DNA from: Azorinus chamasolen
Lineage: Eukaryota > Mollusca > Bivalvia > Cardiida > Solecurtidae
Reading direction: 5' to 3'
Length of the DNA: 64,000 bases
NCBI GenBank assembly: GCA_963576725.1
Contig: OY755252.1
Coordinates: 48,052,840 to 48,116,839, forward strand
The translations under genes and the position numbers were made by a program. The number at the start of each line of letters is the position of its first letter. Position 1 is the stretch's first letter. The notes beneath the pieces were generated by a model. It ran no database searches. It was given only the letters and a program-made list of their open reading frames with translations, and was not told where the DNA came from. Below, piece by piece: positions 31,060 through 41,649 of this stretch.

Positions 31060-33484
31060 TTAAAACATTTAAATCTGAATTCAATAACTATTTGTATATT
31101 ATTAGGCCTCTCAGACTAAAAACAAACTCGTCAAACTAAAAACGCATTTTTTACTTCCCCATTAATATTCATAAGAATGCATTATAAGAATGCATTATAT
31201 GTATTAATAGAATTACATATCGTATTCAAGCTATATGTCTCTACTTTACGTTGGTTCTTGTTTTGTCCTTCTATTGTCTCTAAAAGCAAAGTTATGAAGC
31301 ATTTTCTTAATCAAGATAGTTTCGAAATTTACCTCGGGTTACCATGGAAACCGTTTAGTAAAACATAGCTGGGGCACAATTATTTTGGGAGAATGCTCAA
31401 AAGGTGTTTTGATGACCCCAACGAACAATTTAAACCTGAATTCAATAATTTTTGTGCATTAATATGCCTCTAAGACTAAACAAAAAACTCATTTTTCTAA
31501 AAAAGCGGATTTTTATACTTCCTCATTAATATTCATAAGCAATTATATATGAATATTATTATAATTATATATCATAATCAAGATATATGTCTCTGCTTTA
31601 CTTTGGTTTTTGTTTTTATTATTATTTATTATTATTATTATTATACCACATTTATATAGCGCTCTTTTCATACAGGATATGTGCGTTCAAAAGCGCTTCA
31701 CAAAGATATATTTACTGTACAATAATGCGTAAATTACAGAACATTTAAAATAAAATAAATTTAATACTTATATATAGATAAGAATAATAATAAAATAGAA
31801 TTTATTTAGGACATTGGTAAATAAGCTAATCTTTTCCGTAAGTTTATCTGTCTGTGTCGTATTATGTTCTATTATAGTGTGTCAACGCACTCAGATTATA
31901 AATAACAAAACTTGAATGCAACATTCTATGCGCAGTGCCAGTACGTCCCATAATTTTGACCCAGACTCAACAGACTTGGGTACATTCGTTTAACATACAA
32001 CACTGCACATAAAATATTGCCGGAAAATAATTTAAATTGGGTAACAGAACAGATCAATTTGAAGTTCATGCATATAAACTAAGCAATACAAATACACAAC
32101 TGTTATATACCCGCACTATGCAACCCCTCCAGTCAAACACTATTCGATCCGCTATGGCAATGAGGGAGTACACAGCGTATCATATTTTAATAGAGTTGTA
32201 ATTGGGTATATCCAAAGTTTAATTACAGAATAAAATGTCTTATTATGGGAACCCAAAAAAGCCCAGCCAAGTAGAGCTAAAGAAGGTATCACGTATACTG
32301 TTCCTGCAACATATCCCACCGGCTGCAATGGCAAAGGAATCACATCGGACTAATCGAGACTGACTGAGACACGCGATGCTGCATTAGACCGTACAGGCTT
32401 AATTTGCCCGCTGCCCATATATTACACGACCCAGTTCACTGGTAAGCAAAAATACGGAAACTGGGTCAGCTTAACAGGAATCCCTGGCACTGATTAAGGG
32501 CAGGGTAGCAAGTCATGCCAGCAAGACTCCCAATGTACCCAATTGTTTTGTCCTTCTATTGCCTCTAAAAGCTAAGTTATTATGCATTTTCTGAACCAAT
32601 GATGTTTCGAAATTTACCTCCTCGCGTTACCATGGAAACCGTTCAATAAAACATAGAAGGGACAAAATTACCTTGGGGGAATGCTCAAAATGTGTTCTGA
32701 TGACCCAAACAAACAATTTAAACCTGAATTCAATAATTTATGTGCATTAATAAGCCTATCAGACTAAACAACAAGCTCCTTTATTCTAAAAAACGCATTT
32801 TTTTACATTCTCATGAATATTCATAAGAATGCATTTATGAATATTAATTAAATCATATACCATATTCAAGCTATATGTCTCTGCTTTACTTTGGTACTTG
32901 TTTTGTCCTTCTATAACCTCTAAAAGCAAAGTTATTACGCATTTTCTGAACCAGGGATGTTTCGGAATTTACCTCGGGTTACCATGGAAACCGTTTAATA
33001 AAACATAGATGGGAAAAAATTATTTGGGGAAATACTCATAATGTGTTCTGAGGACTCCAACGAACAACTTAAACCTAAATTCAATATTTTCTGTGCATTA
33101 ATAAGCCTCTCAGACTAAACAACAAACTCCTTTTTTCTAAAAAATTCACATTTTTTACTTCCTCATTAATATTCATAAGAATGCATTTATGAATATTAAT
33201 AAAATCATATATCATATTCAAGTTATATGTCTCTGCTTTACTTTGGTACTTGTTTTGTCCTTCTATTGCTTCTAAAAATAAAGTTATGGCGCATTTTCTG
33301 AACCAAGGTAGTTTCGAAAATTACCTCGGGTTACCATGGAAACCGTTAAATAAAACATAGCTGGGACAAGCTTATTTTTGGGGGCATGCTCAAAATGTGT
33401 TCTGAGGACCCCAACGAACAATTTGGTACCCATGAAAAAAAGTCTAGGGGGGATGCTACGGTAACCACTACTAGGACCCAGCCT
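31060..33484 (-). repeat. Foldback right arm, four 354-bp units
   Basis: Inverted copy of 26843-28300, with the same order of units and the same unit-specific differences (for example CCTCGCGTTACCATGGAAAC in the third unit, where the left arm reads ACGCGAGGAGG). The innermost unit is interrupted at 31617-32542. Confidence 0.9.
31617..32542 (-). mobile_element. Retroposon inserted in foldback right arm
   Basis: A 926-bp insertion flanked by TTGTTTT direct repeats (31610-31616 and 32543-32549). Removing it and one repeat restores the left-arm sequence. On the minus strand it ends with AAGCGCTTTTGAACGCACAT, GAGCGCTATATAAATGTGG and a (TAATAA)n tail, as at 6285-6358. The body has no recognised protein, and a 63-codon frame (32152-32343) has no domain. 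Probably a SINE-like or 5'-truncated LINE copy, younger than the foldback. Confidence 0.8.
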
Positions 33485-33489
33485 AGAAT

Positions 33490-34125
33490 TGTTGTTCATA
33501 TTTTACCCAGACGTATCAGATACATTTAACCTAGAATTATAGGATATAATTTACCTAGAATTATAGGATACAGGATATATTTTACCTAGACTTATAGGAT
33601 GTATTTAAGGATATATCTTACCTAGAATTATAGGAATTATTTTACTTAGAATTAAAGGATTTATTTTACCTAGAATTATAGGAAATATATTACTTAGAAT
33701 TATTGGATATATTTCACCTAGAATTATAGGATACGTTTTACCTATAATTATAGGATATATTTCACCTAGAATTATAGGATACGTTTTACCTAGAATCACT
33801 GGTTATATTTTAGGATATAATTTTCCTAGAATTATAAAGATTTATTTTATTTAGAATAATAGGATACATGTTACCTAGAAATATAGAATGCATTTTACCT
33901 GGAAGTATAAAATATAGTTTACCTAGAACTGTATACTTTATTCTATTTCTGCCATGACCAACAATTCCTACGTCTATGAGCTATTGCAACAAATTAATCT
34001 TATTAATAGTTCATGACGTCATTATTTCTTACATGAATACTCAAGGACGAAAGACTTATAGGGTATATTTTATCTAGAAATATAGAATACATTTTGCCTA
34101 AATAAAAAGGTATACTTAACTTATC
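33490..34125. repeat. 25-bp minisatellite, right of foldback
   Basis: About 20 units of TTTTACCTAGAATTATAGGA plus TACAT or TATAT. T1 sequence (33925-34050) interrupts it: CTATTTCTGCCATGACCAAC, GACGTCATTATTTCTTACAT. Confidence 0.92.
33925..34050 (+). mobile_element. T1 MITE right part
   Basis: TTCTATTTCTGCCATGACCA, ATTAATCTTATTAATAGTTC and CATTATTTCTTACATGAATA complete the copy begun at 26643-26710. Confidence 0.7.
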
Positions 34126-34750
34126 ATTGACGCCCGCGCATTTAGCGCGGCGCCTATATGGGCTTACGAAATGTTCAGCTAGTGGGAGGAGTAGACATTT
34201 CGTTTGAGCAATGTACATTGTATTTACTGGTCGATTAAGAGTGTAAATAACATATCAGAAGTAATGAAATTAAAAATAAGCACTTGTTTGTTATTATTGC
34301 ATTAAAAGAAATGAATGCACTATTGATACTAAAAAGCTGATCTTTTCGAATTTCTGGTGCAATAAGATTGCCTCAAGGTCTTGGAAAGTATTACACTTTT
34401 TCAGTAAATGCACAGTCCAGTGTGCAGGTTTTGGTTGAATGCGGATTAATTGAAAGTTTAGGTATAACGTATATTTGATTTGTAAAGTTTGGCCCAATTA
34501 AGAGTAAAAATCCTATACATTACGGTGTATAAATGAATGTTTTAGTTTCATTGACTTGAAACCAGTCACTAGGTCAGAAAGGCTGAGTATATTGCACCGT
34601 AATACGGTGACGCTGAAGTTCGTCTATTGGAACGTATGCACATAATAATCACATTTTCATGAAAATCACACGCACTTCAAGAAATTTTCCGCCCAATATT
34701 TACAGAATGTCTATTTATCAAAATTTAAAGAAACCCAGCTACATGTTAAG
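34126..34750. other. Nothing recognised; small GC palindrome
   Basis: CGCCCGCGCATTTAGCGCGG near 34131-34151 is a small GC-rich inverted repeat. The rest is AT-rich without repeats or coding signal. Confidence 0.45.
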
Positions 34751-35105
34751 ACATTTGTTTTTAGTTTTTATGTAGTGATTAATTAAATTTTTGTACGTTA
34801 TTGTATAAAATGTAAAAAATGGAGCACATCATTGAGACCTTTATTGGATATATCTTAATGTCGTGTAATTAGAATTCGACCTTGCTTAGTGTCACGTATG
34901 ACATTTTAAACCATTCTATTTAAGACTTCCTTTTAGTTTTTAAGTATTGATTAATTAAATTTAAGTACGTTATTGTATAACATGTGAAAAATGGAGCACA
35001 TTGGGACCATAATTGGAGATATCTTAATGTCGCGTAATTAGAATTCGACCATGCTTAGTGCCACGTATGGCATTTTAACCATTTTCTTTTTCACAGTTAA
35101 ACTCC
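34751..35105. repeat. About 174-bp tandem duplication
   Basis: TTTTAGTTTTTATGTAGTGA (34758) recurs as TTTTAGTTTTTAAGTATTGA (34932). Both are followed by TTAATTAAATTT, TGTATAA, AAAATGGAGCACAT, GATATATCTTAATGTCG (or GGAGATATC), AGAATTCGACC and CTTAGTG(T/C)CACGTATG. Confidence 0.85.
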
Positions 35106-35725
35106 AGATTTGTTGCAAATAGGTATGTTATATTAAGCTTATCTTATCAGAGTTTATTAGTATATGAATGAGATTTTTCAATGAAAATGATACTATTCTT
35201 TTCTAAGATTTTATAATGACTGATCCGTCAATAATCAATTAAAATAATTTATAAACACGTGCTAATTATCTATCAAACTACAATTTAAACTATTTCGATA
35301 TTTGATTCATTTCTTAAATTCACAGTATTGAAAAGCTTTGGACAAACTCATTATTCAGTTGTTTTAAGTATAATTATTTCATTGTTTCATAGGGTGTCTG
35401 AAAGCATACTTCTGTCTGTAGTAATTCCAACAGCAATATGCTGAACTAAACCTTTGAATGATTGCATGATTATATTAAACTAATGCCAATCAGTGTATAT
35501 TTTCATGTAAAAATCTTTCATTTGTCTTGATTTATGTTTACACTATTTCAATAGCAGACAAGTTATATCTTCATTTAAAGGATTAGTGCAGAATATATGT
35601 ATCATGATCACTCATATTCTAAGCATTTTTGTTTCACAATAGATTTAAACAAAACCAACATGGCTGTTCTTTATAATGGTGCCCTTTGATGTTTACATCA
35701 ATGCTTTTCTTGTTATATTATATAT
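35106..35725. other. Nothing recognised
   Basis: AT-rich sequence without visible repeats, hairpins or exons. Confidence 0.5.
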
Positions 35726-36482
35726 TCACTTGGAATTATAGGCTACATTTTACCTAGATTTAGAGGCTATATTTTACCTAGAATTAAAGGCTACATTTAA
35801 ATTAGAATTACAGGATATATTTTACCTAGAATTATAGAATAAATTTTACCTAGAATTTTCGGATAGATTTTACCTAGAATTATAGGATATAGTTTACCTT
35901 AAATTATAGGTCACATTTTACCTAGAATTATAGGACACATTTTAGAACAATTACGGAATATATTTTACCTAGAATTATTGGATACGTTTTACCTAGAATT
36001 ATGGGATATATTTTACCTAGAATTATAGCATACCTTTTACTTAGAATTATGGGCTACATTTACCTAGAATTACGGAATATATTTTATCTAGAATTATTGG
36101 ATACGTTTTACCTAGAATTATGGGATATATTTTACCTAGAATTATAGGGTACATTATACTTAGAGTTATATGCTATATTTACGTAGAATTCCAGAATATA
36201 TTTTAACTAGAATTATAGGATACATTTTACCTAGAATTATGTTATACATTTTACCTAGAATTATAGGCTACATTTACCTAGAATTACAGAATATATTTTA
36301 CCTAGAAGTAATGAATACATTTTACCTAGAATTATAGGATACATATTACGTCGAATTATAGGCTACATTTTACCTAGAGTTATAGGACAAACTTTACCTA
36401 GAATTATTGGATACATTTAACTAGAATTATAGGCTAAATTTTACTTGGAATTATTTTACCAAGAACTATAGGATACATGATA
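35726..36482. repeat. 25-bp minisatellite, second locus
   Basis: About 29 units of the unit found at 33490 (TTTTACCTAGAATTATAGGA plus TACAT), with a three-unit higher-order pattern around ATTACGGAATATATTTTA / ATTATTGGATACGTTTTA / ATTATGGGATATATTTTA near 35945-36140. Confidence 0.92.
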
Positions 36483-36559
36483 AAGTATCATTGATATCTG
36501 AACCCCCCTTAAGATAAGATTTATCAAACACGCGAATCTGTAGATACGAGGCATATTTA

Positions 36560-36785
36560 GGATGTGTTTTACACTTCTGCTATCCTGTCATATCGGTACT
36601 AATAGGATTTTCTTTATATCTCTGCGATCCTATATTACTGGTACTCATATGATTTTCTTTATATCTGTGCTAAGCTATCCTACTGGTACTCATAGGACTT
36701 TCTTTATGTCTATGCTATCCTATATTACTGGTACTCATATGCCTTGTCCCCCTCTGCTACCCTGACTTATGGTACTCATAGGAGT
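36560..36785. repeat. About 45-bp minisatellite
   Basis: Five units containing GGTACTCATAGGATTTTCTT, TATATCT and CTATCCTATATTACT. Confidence 0.9.
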
Positions 36786-36787
36786 TT

Positions 36788-36974
36788 CGTTTTTAGGGTT
36801 TCGGCTTTTGCCGAAATCCTTATAAAATGGATTGCGACTCAAACTATGGCGGAAAACCCTATTGCACGAGCTCTACCTAGCGGGAATCCCCCTAAGAGAA
36901 TACACGCATGTGCAGTGCTTGGCTTACAATCCGGTTCCGGAATCTTACAAAATATTTATAATGAAATATGGAAG
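36788..36974. other. Hairpin-bearing unique segment
   Basis: TTTCGGCTTTTGCCGAAA (about 36798-36816) is a perfect short hairpin after GTTTTTAGGG. The plus frame 36744-37085 (113 codons) runs from the 45-bp array, across this segment, into a T1 copy, so it is a chance composite. Confidence 0.45.
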
Positions 36975-37094
36975 GTGGATCCATTAGCAAACAGAGCAGA
37001 CCCTGATCCTATGGGAGCGAGCTGTCTTATCTGGGTCGAATATGTTTGCAGAGGCATGAAAACAAGTTTATATGAGGGAAATTAAGGGTTAAAT
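36975..37094 (-). mobile_element. T1 MITE, hairpin and short arm
   Basis: GCAAACAGAGCAGACCCTGA...TATCTGGGTCGAATATGTTT, GCAGAGGCATGAAAACAAG and TTAAGGGTTAA. Confidence 0.8.
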
Positions 37095-37211
37095 AGACTT
37101 CTTCTGTTCTTCACATCAGAAGCTACAGTATAAAGGTTAGATCTACAGCACTGGTGGTCAGTAGTGCAGGGCAACTGTTACATCATGCTAAGATCTCTCG
37201 AGGTCATACGC

Positions 37212-37423
37212 TTAACTCTTTGCACGCTAGCGGCGAAACTGTGATTACCTATGCAAACAGTTTGGATCCAGATGAGAGGCCACATAATTATGCGTCTCAT
37301 CAGGATCCAAACTGTTTGTCATCTTGACCATATTTTTGCATAAAATGAAAGAAAGTTTATTTAAGAATTGAAGCAGACGGCAATTGTTGCAAACGAAAAA
37401 TCACCCAGCACTGTAAGGATTAA
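37212..37423. mobile_element. T2 MITE, full length
   Basis: TTAACTCTTTGCACGCTAGC opens and CTGTAAGGATTAA closes. The hairpin GCAAACAGTTTGGATCCAGA...AGGATCCAAACTGTTTGTCA has near-perfect arms. The long arm holds GAAGCAGACGGCAATTG. Confidence 0.87.
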
Positions 37424-37890
37424 GCAAGCTGTAGGGATCTGTAATATCGTCTGCTTCAGGTTTGTCATCATTTGAATTTCTAAAAAATCAGTTTTAGGCA
37501 TTTTGACCTAAGGCAAAATTGTCACAAGTTGTAAACAGTTTAGATTTTGGTCAAACAGTTACTTGGTATTAGATCTGAATCCAAACAGGGTGTCCCACTT
37601 TAAAAAGGAGAAAGGCAAACAAAATGAGACAAAGCACTTTCTTATCTTTTAATTTATATACATTTCATCATTTATTGATTTATGTGTCAGGCTTATAGTA
37701 TCTTATAGTGTCTTATAGTATCTTATAGTAATGTATGTAATTTATTTCTTATTCATATCATTTATTTCTATGACGCCGGTTACTGATCAAGGTCTGTAGT
37801 GTTTACTACAACACTAACTGTAATTTGCATGTATGACTATAATTTATTTTTAATTATATCATTTATTGATATACATGTACTTGTTACATG
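37424..37890. other. Nothing recognised; short local repeat
   Basis: Only a small CTTATAGTATCTTATAGTGT tandem at about 37690-37735. Otherwise unremarkable. Confidence 0.5.
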
Positions 37891-37894
37891 TATG

Positions 37895-37960
37895 ATGCTG
37901 CAAATAGCGAAGACCCTGACCAGTTGTGGTAACTGATCGGGGTATGTATTGTTTGCAGCA
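37895..37960. repeat. Short T1-like hairpin
   Basis: TGCAAATAGCGAAGACCCTG, ACCAGTTGTGGTAACTGATC and GGGGTATGTATTGTTTGCA make a compact hairpin resembling a T1 core with a different centre. Confidence 0.5.
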
Positions 37961-38089
37961 CAGACTCACAAACTGGCCCTAACAGACTCACACTCGCAGT
38001 CTCCTCAGGAAAAAGTAAGAAAATACAATGCAATCACACGCAAAGACAAAGTATAGGCATGGATAAACTATTCTATGAACTTCAGGGTC

Positions 38090-38460
38090 TTTTCTGTTTG
38101 CAAAAGCATAGAAAGGCTTATTTTTGCTCAGACCAATTGTACCCGATATGGAACCCTGAAATCATCTTTACTATATAATATAAAGTGAAACAATATTATG
38201 TGTCTAACAACCCATATACCAATGGGAGATTTTACTTCAAAATTTCACCCATGATAAGCTGTCAACCTTGATGTGAAGATTTTCTTAAAAAATGTAATTA
38301 TTGCGCTGACCATTTTACCAGAGTTATGGGACTCTGAAATTTTCTTCACTGTATAACACATAGTCAAAAGTGCTTGATATATAGAGGCACTATTGTTAGG
38401 GGGAGGGGTGCATTAGTGTCTTGGAAACATGCCATGCTAAGTTGAAATATATTTGTTACT
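38090..38460. repeat. Degenerate about 180-bp duplication
   Basis: CAGACCAATTGTACCCGATA, TGGAACCCTGAAATCATCTT and TATATAATATAAAGTGAAAC are echoed by CTGACCATTTTACCAGAGTT, ATGGGACTCTGAAATTTTCT and TATAACACATAGTCAAAAGT. It resembles the body modules of CT elements. Confidence 0.5.
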
Positions 38461-38983
38461 TTATAATTTGTCATATTTTTAATATCACCCCACAGTATAT
38501 TTGGCAATTATTTGTAGGGTATTTAGAATCACAAGGAAATATATGTCTAAAATTGGTTGAAGTGTATATATGGATTAGTGAATGATGCATGCTAATTACT
38601 GTTATGGTCCACCAGATAGTAGCAGAAGTATGACCCTTACTTTCAAATAATGGAGTGATGGCTCTATACTACATTCAACATCAATTTTGGCTCTATTGGC
38701 ACAAAGTGGCAAGTTGAGCTATTGGAATCGTCCTGTGTGTGACATGTTCATAAAACAATTCTTTAAATGTCTTCCAAACTACTGACATGATTTTCAGAAA
38801 AATCCACAGCAAATAATCAATATAATGTATATTATGTCCGAAACCTTCAGTACTGTCAGTACTTTGATTATTTATTCTATCCTATCTCACTACTACACAT
38901 TACAACTGTCTCTCTGAGGCGATTCTAATGAATAGCATCACGATATGATTCCACTAAGAATGAAGAGATTTAATAGCTGAATG
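38461..38983. other. Nothing recognised
   Basis: AT-rich, no array, hairpin or coding signal. Confidence 0.5.
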
Positions 38984-39188
38984 CAGTAAAACCTCTCTAT
39001 AACGGCCATTAAATTGCATCAAATATTTTGTGTTAAAGGCAGGTGGCTGCTTAAAGCAAGGTGAAAGTAAAACAGAACGCTCCTATAGGAGCGTTCTGTT
39101 TTACTTTCACCTTACTTTAAGCAGCCACCTGCCCTAATTACCAACTAATTAACACAATTTAGTGGCCGTTATAGACAGGTTTTACTGT
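38984..39188. mobile_element. P1 (pogo-like) MITE, best intact copy
   Basis: TIRs are CAGTAAAACCTCTCTATAAC and GTTATAGACAGGTTTTACTG. The central hairpin (about 39033-39137) has about 50-bp near-perfect arms: GCAGGTGGCTGCTTAAAGCA...TACTTTAAGCAGCCACCTGC around CGCTCCTATAGGAGCG. There is no coding capacity, and the CAGT ends suggest mobilisation by a pogo/Tigger transposase. Confidence 0.9.
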
Positions 39189-39447
39189 GTGAGCCTTATC
39201 TACAGGTCGGGTTGCATCTAAATATGTCTGTACAATATCATGCCCTGTTATTGACCTTGAATCTATACTGCACTTTACGATTTAAGTTTTCTTAAAACAA
39301 TACTTTGAACATAACGGAATGATTTCAACTTATCTATTACATTCATAATGTTTGTATGTTTCGTTCTCTTTATAACTACAGTTTACATTTTGATTATCCA
39401 TTACATCAAGACAATATTGCCCCATGCAAGCCATCTTGCAAAGGATA

Positions 39448-40512
39448 ACATTACTTTGTGTTCGACGTTGCAAAAAGATCAGACCCGGATCAGACGGGTC
39501 AAGTAGGAGCCGTCTGATCAGAGTTTGCACTGTTTGCGTATGGGACTATACAGATCTTGCACTTTTTACGTATGTGACTATACAGATTTTGCACTGTTTG
39601 CGTATGGGACTATACAGATCTTGCACTGTTTACGTATGGGACTATACAGAGCTTGCACTGTTTACGTATGGGACTATACAGAGCTTGCACTGTTTGGTAT
39701 GGGACTATACAGATCTTGCACTGTTTACGTATGGGACTATACAGATATTGCACTGTTTACGTATGGGACTATACAGAGCTTGCACTGTTTACGTATGGGA
39801 CTATACAGAGCTTGCACTGTTTAAGTATGGGACTATACAGATCTTGCACTGTTTGGTATGGGACTATACAGAGCTTGCACTGTTTGGTATGGGACTATAC
39901 AGATCTTGCACTGTTTGGTATGGGACTATACAGAGCTTGCACTGTTTGGTATGGGACTATACAGATCTTGCACTGTTTGGTATGGGACTATACAGAGCTT
40001 GCACTGTTTACGTATGGGACTATACAGATCTTGCACTGTTTACGTATGGGACTATACAGAGCTTGCACTGTTTACGTATGGGACTATACAGATCTTGCAC
40101 TGTTTACGTATGGGACTATACAGATCTTGCACTGTTTACGTATGGGACTATACAGATCTTGCACTGTTTGCGTATGGGACTACATGTATACAGATCTTGC
40201 ACTGTTTACGTATGGGACTATACAGATCTTGCACTGTTTGGTATGAGACTATACAGATCTTGCACTGTTTGGTATGGGACTACATGTATACAGATATTGC
40301 ACTGTTTACGTATGGGACTATACAGAGCTTGCACTGTTTACGTATGGGACTATACAGATCTTGCACTGTTTACGTATGGGACTATACAGATCGGATTCTA
40401 CAGTATCTTTTATGACATCAAAAAAATAATAAACCATTACAAAACGCAGGCTTATAAATACCGGTATCCATGACGTCATCATTCTTTACATAAATATTCC
40501 TTAAGTAATGGG
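39448..40512 (+). mobile_element. T1 MITE with a 32-bp array inside
   Basis: The left part is T1: GTTGCAAAAAGATCAGACCC, hairpin arm GAGCCGTCTGATCAGAGTTT, GCACTGTTTGCGTATGGG. The sequence then cycles GCACTGTTTACGTATGGGAC plus TATACAGATCTT about 26 times. It exits into GATCGGATTCTACAGTATCT, TTTATGACATC and CATCATTCTTTACATAAATA, which are the next T1 segments. The array unit equals T1 positions from the outer hairpin arm to the ATATAGATCT box. Confidence 0.85.
39535..40395. repeat. 32-bp minisatellite derived from T1
   Basis: About 26 units of GCACTGTTTACGTATGGGAC plus TATACAGATCTT. Variants are GTTTGGTATGG, CAGAGCTT and a 5-bp insertion, TACATGTATAC. Because three units make 96 bases, all three plus frames stay open (349, 197 and 185 codons). 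These are not genes. Confidence 0.96.
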
Positions 40513-40754
40513 CTAATAATCAACCCCCTAGTAATTCTTTAGAAGAAATAGTTTCCCATAAGATCAAGAAAATTAAAAATATATATTTTATCAATAACAA
40601 ACATGATAATATCTGACACCCTGTACAGCTGACTTGCGGGCAGGCGTCTCTATGTCAGATAGATACGTAAACCTTATCTTACTGGACCCAAAACTGCTGT
40701 CTGCTATAAACCCGTTCTGTTACAAGTTTTAATGACTACTTCCGATTCATGAAA

Positions 40755-40868
40755 GATTTTTGAGAATCTGCTGACCGAGTGTCAGTCAGCTTGGATCCTG
40801 AAGAGACATGGTTCATCAGGGGCCAAACTGTTTGCAAAATACCAGTCAATTCGCACTTAACAGGATAG
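40755..40868. mobile_element. T2 MITE copy, partial
   Basis: GCTGACCGAGTGTCAGTCAG, CTTGGATCCTGAAGAGACAT, GGGGCCAAACTGTTTGC and CACTTAACAGGATAG. Confidence 0.65.
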
Positions 40869-41104
40869 TTGGTTATTATATACCAACATTTTGCATGCTA
40901 AGAACTTTTTAGAGATTCTTTCATCAGATTCAGTTCTTGAGACAGTCCTTTTGTTACAATCCTCAAGTAGATGCGATTCTCTTTCGCAGAGTCAATTAGT
41001 TTTTATCTTTATCTATTCAATATGTTTTCGAAATGAATTTAAACAGAATGTTACAGAAAATTCGATCAGAACCCATTAAAGAACACTTTTAAATATGAAC
41101 ATAC

Positions 41105-41230
41105 TATGAATAATCCGACTGGCATTGCAAACATCTTGGATCTAGATGAGACGCCAAGTAGCTCGGCGTCTTATCAGGATCCAAGCTGTTTGACTCACCG
41201 CCGATATTTTCTCAAGGTTTAAAAAATCGG
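41105..41230. mobile_element. T2 MITE copy, hairpin intact
   Basis: TTGCAAACATCTTGGATCTA, GATGAGACGCCAAGTAGCTC, GGCGTCTTATCAGGATCCAA and GCTGTTTGACTCACCGCC. Confidence 0.78.
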
Positions 41231-41289
41231 GATGTACATAAAGTTACAACAGCTATCCACAGAGCAACAGCTAAAGGTGTGTATTCAAA

Positions 41290-41520
41290 TATTTTTCTCC
41301 ACCAAACCCTATGTCTCAAAGAGACGATTCTAAAAGGTGGTCACAACATAGGGTTTGGTAGAGAAATAGAATGTTATTCTTGAAAACGTTTTAATTCAAG
41401 CATCTTATCTGGTCCTCTGTAGCAAGTCTTTACAGCAGGATAAAATTTATCAAGATACAAATTTTGTTTTATGACAATCTGCTCATAATAAACCTCAAAG
41501 GTTAACACAGTTTGCTATAA
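41290..41520. mobile_element. H1 hairpin element
   Basis: TCTCCACCAAACCCTATGTC...CACAACATAGGGTTTGGTAG around CAAAGAGACGATTCTAAAAG. Right shoulder: GAAAACGTTTTAATTCAAGC, ATCTTATCTGGTCCTCTG, then AACCTCAAAGGTTAACACAG, shared in part with 25765-25880. Confidence 0.8.
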
Positions 41521-41649
41521 ATAGAAACATATCATTAAACTAGATAACGCACTATCAATAAACACATCCATATCAATTGATTTACCTGTCATGATAAAAT
41601 ACTTCCCGCATACTTTTAAAGATTAAACTCTTTTGATTTGGTAAAAAAA

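Larger units (their letters stand above)
26843..33484. mobile_element. 6.6 kb foldback element with tandem-repeat arms
   Basis: Ends are AGGCTGGGTCCTAGTAGTGG and, inverted, CCACTACTAGGACCCAGCCT. Each arm is four tandem units of about 354 bp: unit marks at 26906, 27260, 27612 and 27967 on the left and 33421, 33067, 32715 and 31428 on the right. The last right step is longer by 932 bp because of a retroposon. A 5-bp direct repeat, AGAAT, flanks the element. No intact transposase; the loop holds a decayed retroelement and a P1 copy. Long inverted arms of internal tandem units recall FB-type elements, but the superfamily is unproven. Confidence 0.85.

Noticed and set aside
26843..33484. Possible assembly artefact (false inverted duplication)
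   Set aside because: Units within each arm differ in position-specific ways, a retroposon interrupts only one arm with its own duplication, and AGAAT flanks the element, all of which fit a real insertion; it still deserves a long-read check.
36744..37085. 113-codon frame with moderately diverse residues
   Set aside because: It runs across a minisatellite end, a hairpin segment and a T1 hairpin, so it is a composite.
39424..40473. 349-codon open frame that could look like a repetitive protein gene
   Set aside because: It is the 32-bp T1-derived array. Three units make 96 bases, so all three frames are open with the same peptide rotated, and it starts and ends within a MITE.
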